Assembly (NCBI GenBank): GCA_040218535.1
Contig: JAVJRG010000005.1
Location: 1,550,001-1,614,000 of the forward strand
Direction of reading: 5' to 3'
Length of the DNA stretch: 64,000 nucleotides
DNA from: Lacipirellulaceae bacterium
GTDB taxonomy: Bacteria > Planctomycetota > Planctomycetia > Pirellulales > Lacipirellulaceae
Below the pieces are notes generated by a model. The model made no database searches and had not been told where the DNA came from. It saw nothing but the letters and a program-made list of their open reading frames with translations. Of the stretch, positions 16,406-25,597 are shown piece by piece. Positions within the stretch are counted from its first letter, which is position 1. Each line of letters starts with the position of its first letter. A program made the translations under genes and the position numbers.

Positions 16406-19400
16406 TTAGGAGCGGCGGCGACTGGCTGCTATAGCAAACACCGTAAGTGCGACGATCAGGGAACTTGGCTCTGGCACGGGAGCAGTATTGACGATAGTGG
16501 TAGTGCCGTAATTGGTTTCCCAAGTGGCAAGAGTTCCAATGCTTGGGTCGCGTTGCCACGCGAGGAAATCGAATCCGTCGACACGCTGGTTACCATCGAA
16601 GTCGCCAGGTATCGAGCTGCCAGTGCCCTGGAAATCACTGAGCACGACCGATGTTGCGGTGTAGTCGACTTGAAAGGAGCCGGTTCCACCGCTGTAAATA
16701 TTCAATCGTGCACCGTCGGCGACGTTGCTGAAGATGCCTGCAAGCGCCGAAGAAGTAAGCACTGTGAACATATCGCTTGGAGCTGGCGTGAATCCGTTGA
16801 TCAATGCCAACTCCAGTTCGCCAGCCAAGCCGGCTGTGCCCGAGATGTCGAAGACATCGAAATCGGGGTTGAGCGGATCAGAGTTGTCTGTGCCGCCGAT
16901 TTCAAACGACAGCAAGCCGGTCACATCTTGACCGTAGTTGCCAGTTAGCGAAAGAATACCTGCAGAGTTACCAGGAGCGACGGTATCTTGGTTGAAAACA
17001 TTTCCTACCACGGTTCCCTCGCCTTGCAAAGCACCTGTGGTGACTGTAACTCCTGTGCCGGCACTATTGTCGAGTGTACCGCCATCCAGGCTAAGCACTC
17101 CTGCAATGCCATTGCCACCTACCGTGACATCGCCATCAACCATGACTGTTGCGCCATTATTAATGTTCATCGTGCCGGTGCCATCGAAACCAACGAACAA
17201 ATTACCACTCAGATCCCAAGTTGTGGCTGCACCGTCGACGGTGGTCGTCCCAGCCGAACCAATATTAAAACCAGTTACCAAGGTTGTTTGATTAATACTG
17301 CCTCCACCGGAGAGTATCAACTCTCCTCGGTCTACAAATGTCGCACCTGAGTACGTGTTCGCACCCGTGAGGGTTTGCGTGCCGATACCCTCTTTCAGCA
17401 AGTCGCCTGTGCCGCTGAGTACGCCACCGAATGTTCCGCTGCCATTGTCCAGACCGACGACTAATTGGGCAGACCCCAGTTGCACTGAACCCGCGCCTGA
17501 TAGTGCGTCAATCGATTCATTATTACTATCCAGGTCGAAAATTGCCCCTGCAGATACCGTGACGTCCGTCACATCGGCCAAACGTTCGATAGCCCCCAGT
17601 CGGAGCATACCGCCAGTGATGTTGGTCGGCCCGGTGTAGCTATTCGCACCACCCAAGATCAACGTCCCGGTATCGGCTTTTGTCAAACCCCCTGTTCCTG
17701 AGATCGGAAAGGACTTGGTAAGTGTGGTGGCACCTGTCACGCTAATCGTACCGCCACCACTGTTGAGCGTAGTAGTGCGCTGCATGGCAAATGTATTAGT
17801 GGCGATCAACGTGCCACCATCAAAACTCAAAGCCCCCAAGGGAGCGCCGAGATTATTGTTAGCGTTAACTTCAAGCGTGCCACCATTGAAGGATGTGCCG
17901 CCCGTGTACGTATTCGCACCAGACAAAACTTGCGCTCCAGCACCTGTTTTGACGAAACCACCCGTGCCTTCGATCGTGCCGCTAAAGTTGCCGCCGCTAT
18001 CGGCAGAACCGACAGTCAGGATGCCGGTGCCCAGTACGACGTCTCCCGTGCCGTTGAGTCCATCAATCGCATCGTCGATGTCATTCAAATCAAGCCCACC
18101 GGCGTTTAATCCCGCGGTGGCTGCATTTACTGTAACCGTCGAAACATCAGGAAGTCGACCGTTGCCATCGAGCCGCACTAAACCTTGGGTAATGATTGTA
18201 TCCCCAGCATAGGTGTTTGCTGCGGACAGTGTGAGTCGTCCAATGCCGGTTTTTGTGAGCGAACCCGTGCCAGAAACGACACCTCCCAAATCCATCGCAG
18301 CATCTTCGCCAACGGTGCTCAAAGTACCGCCACCGTTGTTTAGAGTGACTACGCGGGTCGTGTTGAAACTATTCTCGCCTTGGACTCGCAGCGTACCTCC
18401 ATCAAAGGATAAAGAGCCTGCAGGATCGCCCAAACTTTCATCTTCTTCGACGTCCAGAATCCCGCCATTGATCGCCGTGTTGCCGGCGTAGGTGTGTGGG
18501 AATTCATCCATTCCTACAGACTTGGTGCGTATTAGCTGCGTTCCTGTACCAACTTTCGTAAGTCCGCCTGAACCGCTAATTACGCCGGTGAACGTGCCTC
18601 CTCCATCATTGGCCCCGATAGTAAGCGTGCCGCTACCCAGCGTCACGTCACCGGTACCTGCCAATGCATCAATCGTGTCGCTCACGTTATTGAGATCGAA
18701 AGTAGCTCCGTTAGCGACGCTCACATCGGTTACGTCGGGCAATTGCCCCGCTCCAGAAAGGCGTACTGTACCAGCATTGATGGTTGTCGATCCTGTGTAG
18801 GTATTCGCAGCCGTGAGTTGCAATACGCCAGCGCCGGTCTTCGTGAATTCGCCATCCAATATGGGAATGTCGTTGGACAGCGAGCCCGACTGAGTCAATG
18901 TAGTGCCAGTATTCACATTAAATGTACCGATGCCCGGCGAAAGCAATACAGAACGAGCATTGGTGAAACTCGCCGTCGTGTTGAGCGTTCCATCGGTGAG
19001 CTGCACAGCGTTTCCTGCATCTCCTAGTTGATTGGAAGCATCGACACGCAGTGTCCCGGCGCCAATGACGGTATTACCCAAATAAGTATTGGCGGCTTCT
19101 AGATCGAGATCGCCATCGCCCGTTTTGATAAGAAGACCTGGACCAGAGACAATACCCGTGCGAGTGAGCGTTGTGCCGGCAACGACTTCAAACGTGCCGT
19201 TGCCCGGTCCCATGACAGCCGGTCGGGCCGTAGTAATGTTTCCAGTGGTACGCAGTGTTCCTCCATCAAGAGTGAGCGTACCAAGCGTGCTGCCTAGGTT
19301 CACGGCACTGCTGATTTCCACCACACCCGCGTTGACATTCGTGCCACCCAAGTAGGTAGAAAATCCGCTGAGCACCAATGTGCCATCACCAATTTTTGTT

Positions 19401-22400
19401 AGCCCCCCGGGGCCAGTGATGTTGCCTGAGGCGTCTAGTGTCGTGGTGTCATCGACATCGAATGTGCCGCCGCCAGCTTCAAGCTGAGTGCCGCGAATCA
19501 TGCCAAAGCTGGCGGTCGTATTCAAAGTGCCTCCGTCAAACGAAAGCAGTGTGCCAAGTGAACCAAGATTCTCGCTTTGGCTGACTTGCAACACGCCATC
19601 GTTGATGAAGGTGCCGCCCGTATAGGTGCTGACGCCAGTGAAGACCTGCGTGCCTGTGCCCTCTTTGATGATGGCACCACCCACGCCACTGATCACACCG
19701 CTATACGAACCACTGCCATCATCGGCACCAATCGTGAGTGTCCCCAGGCCAAGCAACACGTCGCCACCACCGAGTAGTCGGCCAATCGTGTCTGTAACAT
19801 CGGTCACGTCAAACGTCGCACCATTGAAGACATCAACACCACCATTGGCAAGCAGTCCTCCGCCTGTAAGACGAAGTGTTCCTTCGGTGATCTCGGTCAA
19901 TCCACCGAATGTGTTTGACTGGGTAAGCACGAGCGTTCCAGCACCAGATTTCACCAGATCGGCATTCGCCGCACCCGCGATGGGGCTGGCAAAGGTAAGC
20001 GTCGTGCCAGCGGCTGTTTCAAACTCACCGATGGAGTTAATCGTCGTTGTACGGCCGGTGGTGAATGTGGATGTCGTACGCAGCGTCCCTTGATTAAATT
20101 CGAGTGTAGACGACAAAGCACCTAAGCTACTGTTGTCCGTAATTTCTAAAGTACCTTGATCAATCAGCGTGGAAGCCGTGTAAGTATTCGCACCGCTGAG
20201 CACTTGAGTACCACTACCCGTTTTGACAAAAGCGCCGGTCTCTTGGATAGAACCACTAAAGTTACCGTCGCCATCAGCATCACCTACAGTCAGCGTGCCA
20301 CCTCCTAATAGCACCGTGCCATTGCCGAAGAGTCCGTCAATCGTGTCGCTCACGCCGTTCAAATCCCACACCCCGCCAGCAGTGACATCAAAAGCATCGG
20401 GCAATTCCCCGGAACCAAACTGCAAAGTTGCATTGCTAGAAATAAACGTATTACCCGCGTGGATTGCAGGCTCGGTGAGAATCATTGTGCCCGGTCCTTG
20501 GATAGAGAGATTCCCCGTGCCACTGATGCCGGCAGACTGTGTAAGCGTGCCACTATTCACAGAGATGGCACCGGAACCCGCGATCACAATCGGATGCAGA
20601 TTGGTAAAGCTCGCCGTGGTTTCTAAAATGCCACCATCGAGAGTGACTGCCCCACCATTGGCACCAAGATTTGCATTTTGACTCACACTTAGACTAGCGT
20701 CTTGAACTGTCGTGCCCCCTTGGTAGGTGTTTACGCCCGAGAGCGTGGCAAATTCTTCGTTGTCAGCAGCAATCGTCAAGCTTCCCACGCCACTGATGAT
20801 ACCCGGCACATTAGCCGCCACCCCACCTTCGTCACCGATGCGAATAATCCCTCCGCCGCTACCCAGCGTGATGTCTCGGCCAACGCCCAAATCAACTACG
20901 TTGTCGGTAATCTGTAACGTACCACTATCGATGCTAATGTCTCCCAACGAATCGCCTAAATTACTGTTGCCGCTAATGGAGAGAATGCCTTCGTTGATCG
21001 TGGTAGGCCCCGTGTAGGTGTTCGCTCCGGCAAGAATCAGCGTGTGCGTTCCATCTTTGATGAGTCCTCCCGTTTCAGAAATAATACCACTGAATATTGT
21101 AGCTCCGCCAACTTGATCGACAGTCAAGTCACCACCACCTAGCAGGATATTTCCGGCCCCTGAAATCGAGTCGACCGTATCGTGGTTGCCATTGAGATCC
21201 CAAGTCGCACCGCTGGCGATGCTGACATCGGTCGTATCGGGAAGCTGCCCGAAATTGATGAACTGCAATGTGCCGTCGTTGATGTTCGTAGGACCACCGT
21301 AGGAATTGGTACTCGCCGAAAGCTGCAACGTACCGTTGCCTGTTTTGGTAAGTGAGCCAATCCCCGTGATAGGAGTGCCGGCAAACATGGCAAAAGTTGT
21401 GCCGGTGTCGACATCAATCGTTCCGCCACCGGCGTTGAGCTGAATGCCCTTCAAGTTGTTCATTGTAGCAGCGGTTTCAAGGGTACCACCGTCGATCTGA
21501 ATCGTACCATTGCCTAAATTGCTCGACGTGCTGCCTGTGATGCGCAGCGTGCCGCCATTGATTTGCGTGCCACCATCCCAGGTGTTGCTTCCAGACAGCG
21601 TTTGCGTGCCAAGCCCGACCTTCACGAAAGCTCCAGACTCGGTAATGTTCCCAGTAAACGTACCACTGGCGTTGCCACCACCAACGGTGAGCGTACCGCC
21701 ACCCAGGGTGATTGAGCCGCTGCCAATAAGCGCGTCGACCGTATCGCTCACGCCGTTAAGATCAAATGTCGCCCCACTAGCTACGTCGATGTTGCTGGTG
21801 TCGTTGAGCCTACCTGCACCCGAGAGTCGAAGAATTCCAGCATCGATGTCGGTGGTTCCAGTGTTCGTATTGTTTCCGGTTAGAGTAAAAGTGCCCGAAC
21901 CAAGTTTGCCTAAAATCCCCGCACCGCTAATGACGCCCGAATAAGTTGTCGAAGTGCCATCTGAACCCACTCGCAGAGTCGTAAACAGTTCAGTCGATCC
22001 GGCACCTGCCAAGCTGCCGATATTTTCAGGATTAAAAACTTGGAAAGTCGCGCCCGAATTGACAGTCACCCGGGTTGAATCACCCAGTGCATCGCCAGCA
22101 CCCGACATTGCAAATGTTCCCTCATTGACAAAAATGTCGCCATCGAATGTCCCTGCATCAGCACTTGTTTTATTCCAGATACCATCGCCAATCTTATTGA
22201 TCGTAGTTGTGGAACTACCTGTGATGCCGCCCGATTGCACAAGCGTAGTACCACTGTTGACATCAAATGTCGCTGAGAGTCCTGGGTCGATCGTCACAGT
22301 GCGACTGTTGGTCAGCGTCCCGGTGGTGTTGAGCGTGCCGCCTCGAAAGATAATGCCGCCACTGCCTAAGTTACTACTGCTGCCAATGCGTAGCACACCC

Positions 22401-24481
22401 GCATCAATGGTCGTCGTGCCGGTATAAGTATTGTTGCCAGATAGCACCATTGTGTGCGTGCCTAGTTTACGGAAACTGCCTGCTTCGCTAATCACACCTG
22501 AGAAGGTTCGTGTGCCGCCATTTTCATCGACAAAGAGAGAAGCTCCGCCCAAAAGAATCGAGCCTGCTCCGCTAATCGAATCGACTTGATCGGTCAGCCC
22601 GTTCAAATCCCACGTCGCTCCCGAAGCAACAGAGACATCTGAAGACAAAGAGAAATCACCATTTCCTGAAAACTGCACGAGTCCATCATTGATAACCGTC
22701 GATCCCGTGTAGGTTTGTACGGAAGCAATGATCGCGGTATGATTGCCCGTCTTGGTAAAACCACCGCTTCCGCTGATGACGCCGCTCCAAGTAAACGTGC
22801 CGCTGGAAGCATCCACAGTAATTCTTCCACCGGTGCCTCCTGTATCAACACTCGAAAGCGAGCTATTACCAGACAAAGAATTGACGGTCTCGCTGCGATT
22901 GTTGAGGTCGAGCGTTGCGCCGGCTGAGATGTCGACATCCGAAGCATTGCTGATGGCATTGGTAGCGTTGATTCTTAGGATACCATCACTGACGTTGGTG
23001 TCCCCGGTGTACGTATTTGAAGCGTTCAAGACGAACGTACCATTACCCGATTTCGTGATCGCCCCGGTGCCCGAAATCGTAGCAGATTGTGTGAGCGTGG
23101 TACCGTTGTTGACTTCGATCGTGGCAGTCGTCGAATTCGTGGTAATGTTGCGTGAATTGGTAAAAGAAGACGTCGTGTTGAGCGTACCTGATCCAATTTC
23201 AACTGTGCCGCTGCCAAGATTCGCCTGACTACTGACGCGCAATTCGCCTTGGTTGATGTCGAGTATGGAAAAAGCGTTGTTGCCGGAAAGAATCAATGTT
23301 CCGGCACCGTTCTTTTGCATTTCACCCGTTTCAAGAATGTCGCCGCTAAAGGTGCGTGTGCCGGAGGTTTCATCGACCGTCAGGATACCTCCTCCCAGCC
23401 GAATCGTGCCCGCCCCGGCTATCGAGTCGACTGTATCGCTAACGCCATTGAGGTCAAACGTGCCGTTGGCTTCGACCAGTACGTCAGTCGAGTTGGAAAG
23501 CCTGCCGGATCCTTCTAGCCGCAGCGTGCCGTTGTTTACCGTGGTAGCACCCGTGTAGGTATTGCTGCCGGAGAAGACGGTTTCACCAGTTTGATTTTTG
23601 ACAATACCCCCCGTACCGCTAATCACTCCCGAGAAAGTAAATGAGGGATCTACCGCCGTGCTTTCACCGAGTGTTAACACGCCCGATCCTAAATCGACCG
23701 AGCCGCCACCAGTTAAAACATCAATATTTGTATCAAAGTTATTGAGATCGAAGGTGCCGTCGGAGAAGACGCCTAGATCAGCCCCGGCTGCTAAGTTGGA
23801 AGATGAATTTATCTGAAACGTGCCGTCAAAAATATCTATTTCACCTAGTGCAGTGCTTGATCCACTGATACGCACAAAAGAACCATTGTTAATCGAAAGT
23901 CTGCCATTGGTGACAAAACCAGAGCCTGTGATGCCACTATCAAAGAAAACATCGCCTCCGCCTGTCACAAAAATAGTGGAGCCACCCTGTTGAAAATTAA
24001 CATCCGAATCAAAGTCGATCGTGCCGTTGTTCGCGCGGATGCTCAGGGTTTGGTCTCCTAAGTTCACCACGGAATTGAATTCCAACTCTTGCGAGTCGTT
24101 ATTCACAATCTCCGTATCAACGGTCAGCGCTCCACCCGACAAAAACATCGCTCCGCCGCTAGAAACGTAAGAGGAAGACAAGGTGATTGAGTCGATATCG
24201 TAGTCGACATCGTTATTGAAAATGTCCTGAATATCTGGCGACGTGTCAGAGCCTTCTAAGATAATGTCAGTATTGATGCCGTTCGTGGGCGGAGCAGATA
24301 AACCACTCCACTGAGTAATATCTCCCCAGTTGCCGTTCGTTCCCGTGCCGGTCCAAGTAAAGGTGGCTGCCTGGGAGTAAACAATTAGCCCCATTAGTGA
24401 CAAGGCTAGTGACAGAATACCGACAGCTGGTACTTGATAGTTTCTTCGCGCGCGCAGACACAAATCATACGAGAACGTCAT
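16406..24481 (-). CDS. giant autotransporter-type beta-strand repeat protein with PEP-CTERM tail
   Basis: The 2691-residue start at 24481 (MTFSYDL) has AAGGTG about 4 bases upstream and leads directly into a signal peptide (VPAVGILSLALSLMGLIVYSQA). The body is more than twenty imperfect units of about 80-110 residues built on SGANTYTG-T-INxGTLR-SG, then GATFDLNGVSDTIDAL and GGGTLTVG, matching the autotransporter-associated beta strand repeat that folds as a beta-helix. No membrane beta-barrel follows. Instead the C-terminus has a dockerin-like segment (GDFDGNQRVDGFDFLAWQRDPS) and a PEP-CTERM signal: VPEPSS, a hydrophobic stretch and SRRRS. It should be exported and processed by an exosortase, giving a very long fibrous surface protein. 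Confidence 0.92.
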   Translation of the reverse strand: MTFSYDLCLRARRNYQVPAVGILSLALSLMGLIVYSQAATFTWTGTGTNGNWGDITQWSGLSAPPTNGINTDIILEGSDTSPDIQDIFNNDVDYDIDSITLSSSYVSSGGAMFLSGGALTVDTEIVNNDSQELEFNSVVNLGDQTLSIRANNGTIDFDSDVNFQQGGSTIFVTGGGDVFFDSGITGSGFVTNGRLSINNGSFVRISGSSTALGEIDIFDGTFQINSSSNLAAGADLGVFSDGTFDLNNFDTNIDVLTGGGSVDLGSGVLTLGESTAVDPSFTFSGVISGTGGIVKNQTGETVFSGSNTYTGATTVNNGTLRLEGSGRLSNSTDVLVEANGTFDLNGVSDTVDSIAGAGTIRLGGGILTVDETSGTRTFSGDILETGEMQKNGAGTLILSGNNAFSILDINQGELRVSSQANLGSGTVEIGSGTLNTTSSFTNSRNITTNSTTATIEVNNGTTLTQSATISGTGAITKSGNGTFVLNASNTYTGDTNVSDGILRINATNAISNASDVDISAGATLDLNNRSETVNSLSGNSSLSSVDTGGTGGRITVDASSGTFTWSGVISGSGGFTKTGNHTAIIASVQTYTGSTVINDGLVQFSGNGDFSLSSDVSVASGATWDLNGLTDQVDSISGAGSILLGGASLFVDENGGTRTFSGVISEAGSFRKLGTHTMVLSGNNTYTGTTTIDAGVLRIGSSSNLGSGGIIFRGGTLNTTGTLTNSRTVTIDPGLSATFDVNSGTTLVQSGGITGSSTTTINKIGDGIWNKTSADAGTFDGDIFVNEGTFAMSGAGDALGDSTRVTVNSGATFQVFNPENIGSLAGAGSTELFTTLRVGSDGTSTTYSGVISGAGILGKLGSGTFTLTGNNTNTGTTDIDAGILRLSGAGRLNDTSNIDVASGATFDLNGVSDTVDALIGSGSITLGGGTLTVGGGNASGTFTGNITESGAFVKVGLGTQTLSGSNTWDGGTQINGGTLRITGSTSSNLGNGTIQIDGGTLETAATMNNLKGIQLNAGGGTIDVDTGTTFAMFAGTPITGIGSLTKTGNGTLQLSASTNSYGGPTNINDGTLQFINFGQLPDTTDVSIASGATWDLNGNHDTVDSISGAGNILLGGGDLTVDQVGGATIFSGIISETGGLIKDGTHTLILAGANTYTGPTTINEGILSISGNSNLGDSLGDISIDSGTLQITDNVVDLGVGRDITLGSGGGIIRIGDEGGVAANVPGIISGVGSLTIAADNEEFATLSGVNTYQGGTTVQDASLSVSQNANLGANGGAVTLDGGILETTASFTNLHPIVIAGSGAISVNSGTLTQSAGISGTGNLSIQGPGTMILTEPAIHAGNTFISSNATLQFGSGELPDAFDVTAGGVWDLNGVSDTIDGLFGNGTVLLGGGTLTVGDADGDGNFSGSIQETGAFVKTGSGTQVLSGANTYTASTLIDQGTLEITDNSSLGALSSTLEFNQGTLRTTSTFTTGRTTTINSIGEFETAAGTTLTFASPIAGAANADLVKSGAGTLVLTQSNTFGGLTEITEGTLRLTGGGLLANGGVDVFNGATFDVTDVTDTIGRLLGGGDVLLGLGTLTIGADDGSGSYSGVISGVGGAIIKEGTGTQVFTGVSTYTGGTFINDGVLQVSQSENLGSLGTLLSFDGGTLNTTASFGMIRGTQLEAGGGTFDVDDTTTLDASGNITGPGGLTKIGDGTLVLSGFSTYLGGTNVNAGVVEISSAVNLGSTLGTLTLDGGTLRTTGNITTARPAVMGPGNGTFEVVAGTTLTRTGIVSGPGLLIKTGDGDLDLEAANTYLGNTVIGAGTLRVDASNQLGDAGNAVQLTDGTLNTTASFTNARSVLLSPGIGTFNVNTGTTLTQSGSLSNDIPILDGEFTKTGAGVLQLTAANTYTGSTTINAGTVRLSGAGQLPDVTDVSVANGATFDLNNVSDTIDALAGTGDVTLGSGTLTIGANDGGGTFTGVISGSGGLTKVGTGTQLIRTKSVGMDEFPHTYAGNTAINGGILDVEEDESLGDPAGSLSFDGGTLRVQGENSFNTTRVVTLNNGGGTLSTVGEDAAMDLGGVVSGTGSLTKTGIGRLTLSAANTYAGDTIITQGLVRLDGNGRLPDVSTVTVNAATAGLNAGGLDLNDIDDAIDGLNGTGDVVLGTGILTVGSADSGGNFSGTIEGTGGFVKTGAGAQVLSGANTYTGGTSFNGGTLEVNANNNLGAPLGALSFDGGTLIATNTFAMQRTTTLNSGGGTISVTGATTLTKSFPISGTGGLTKADTGTLILGGANSYTGPTNITGGMLRLGAIERLADVTDVTVSAGAIFDLDSNNESIDALSGAGSVQLGSAQLVVGLDNGSGTFGGVLSGTGDLLKEGIGTQTLTGANTYSGATFVDRGELILSGGGSINQTTLVTGFNIGSAGTTTVDGAATTWDLSGNLFVGFDGTGTMNINNGATVMVDGDVTVGGNGIAGVLSLDGGTLDNSAGTGVTVTTGALQGEGTVVGNVFNQDTVAPGNSAGILSLTGNYGQDVTGLLSFEIGGTDNSDPLNPDFDVFDISGTAGLAGELELALINGFTPAPSDMFTVLTSSALAGIFSNVADGARLNIYSGGTGSFQVDYTATSVVLSDFQGTGSSIPGDFDGNQRVDGFDFLAWQRDPSIGTLATWETNYGTTTIVNTAPVPEPSSLIVALTVFAIAASRRRS

Positions 24482-25109
24482 CTCACACCTTCCCAACCCG
24501 AGGCTGATAACTGATGACAAAAGACGAGAAATCTGCTCGACAAATCGCAGTGTTTGCAGAATGGACCACATTGCCGATCAGGCAGATCTCGCAGCAGGCG
24601 CGCCACATTCTATTCGCGTATGCAACATGTCGCAAGTAATTATCTTGTTTTGAATTAGATTTTCCTTGATCGGCCTAAATGCGCGTTCTTCAACGGACTC
24701 ATTGCTTAGGCCATATGCTCATGCACCACCATGCGTGCCAGCGTCTAGAAATCAGTTTGGACGAATGAATTCGCTGCCCCTCCGTTCTTGTGTTGGGGGG
24801 AAACGAGTCACCCAACAGCTCACTCTCGGCACTGAATCGCCTGATTGTCGAGCGGCTGCAAGCAAAGCTACTTGATTTCAACCTGAATCCAAGTCGGCCG
24901 ACAATCGTACGCTGATTTCTCTGGATGAGTTTTCTGACTTTTGACATCTTGAAGCTGCACACCGACTGATGCGAAAAGGACGTGACTTTGGGGTCAGCGC
25001 CGTACTGGCTTTCCAAAGCATTTCCGACTTGCATCATGCCTACTCCAAAGACGACCAGTGAAAGGCGTTACTGTGACAGGTTGGTAACCCCACAGAGGAG
25101 GTCTGAGAG
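24482..25109. other. intergenic region upstream of the giant gene
   Basis: The promoter of the giant gene must lie here on the minus strand. No complete gene is convincing; short open frames on both strands are Ser/Arg-rich and look like degraded sequence. A GGAGG site near the right end belongs to the truncated lipoprotein that follows. Confidence 0.45.
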
Positions 25110-25331
25110 ATGAAACGCTTCCAGTTTGGAGCACTCGTCGCGCTCAGTAGTTTGCCACTGTTCGCACTCGGCTGCGGTTCTTCCAACCCAACTACCACCC
25201 GCCTGATGCCAAGTCTCGCGGAACTCGTCCTCGGGGTTGCTCTGGTAGGTAATGCTGCCGCCCACGGGGAGTTGCCACCAGCCCCCGGTTGCGGTGACGG
25301 TGCGGATGAGGATGTTGGAGTCGAAGCCTAG
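25110..25331 (+). pseudogene. truncated lipoprotein start running into a pabB remnant
   Basis: A strong GGAGG lies about 8 bases before the ATG at 25110. The first 30 residues form a lipoprotein-like signal (MKRFQFGALVALSSLPLFAL then GCGSSNPTTT). From about 25198 the DNA is the antisense of a pabB 3' end, so the remaining 43 residues are read on the wrong strand of another gene. The most economical reading is a lipoprotein gene whose 3' part was lost when the pabB-bearing segment joined. Whether the short chimera is made is unknown. Confidence 0.5.
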
Positions 25332-25480
25332 TTAGAAGGTGGAGCTGCAGTAGGCACCGCGGGCGTGAGGGTTCGAGTTCGGCGATGATTTCCATTGCGC
25401 ACCTTGGGTGCACCGGTGATGGAGCCGCCGGGGAAGCTGGTGCGGAGGAGATCGACGATCCTCATATTCTGGGCATCTTC
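25198..25480 (-). pseudogene. pabB 3' fragment A, internally deleted and frameshifted
   Basis: On the minus strand, pieces of the PabB C-terminus can be read in several frames: NMRIVDLLRTSFPGGSITGAPKV, then AMEIIAELEP, then GGSITYQSNPEDEFRETWH. They align with residues near the end of the intact PabB at 34596-36014. In the intact protein the segment NVMIVDLLR and the later DLLRASFPGG are about 75 residues apart; here they are fused at DLLR, so the part between has been deleted. Several frameshifts make the fragment non-functional. Confidence 0.85.
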
Positions 25481-25597
25481 TTCAATGTCGCCCGAAGAAT
25501 CTAATTGCAGAATTCGATGCGGCTGGCAATTCCTGATATAGTAAGCCTTCATCGCTTCCGCGAACTCCTCCTCTAATTCTACAGTGGGTCAGATCGA

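Noticed and set aside
16700-24000. Many long open frames on the plus strand across the giant gene
   Set aside because: They are shadows caused by the repetitive Gly/Thr/Ser/Asn codon content of the minus-strand gene; their Ser/Pro/Val-rich products repeat with the same period.
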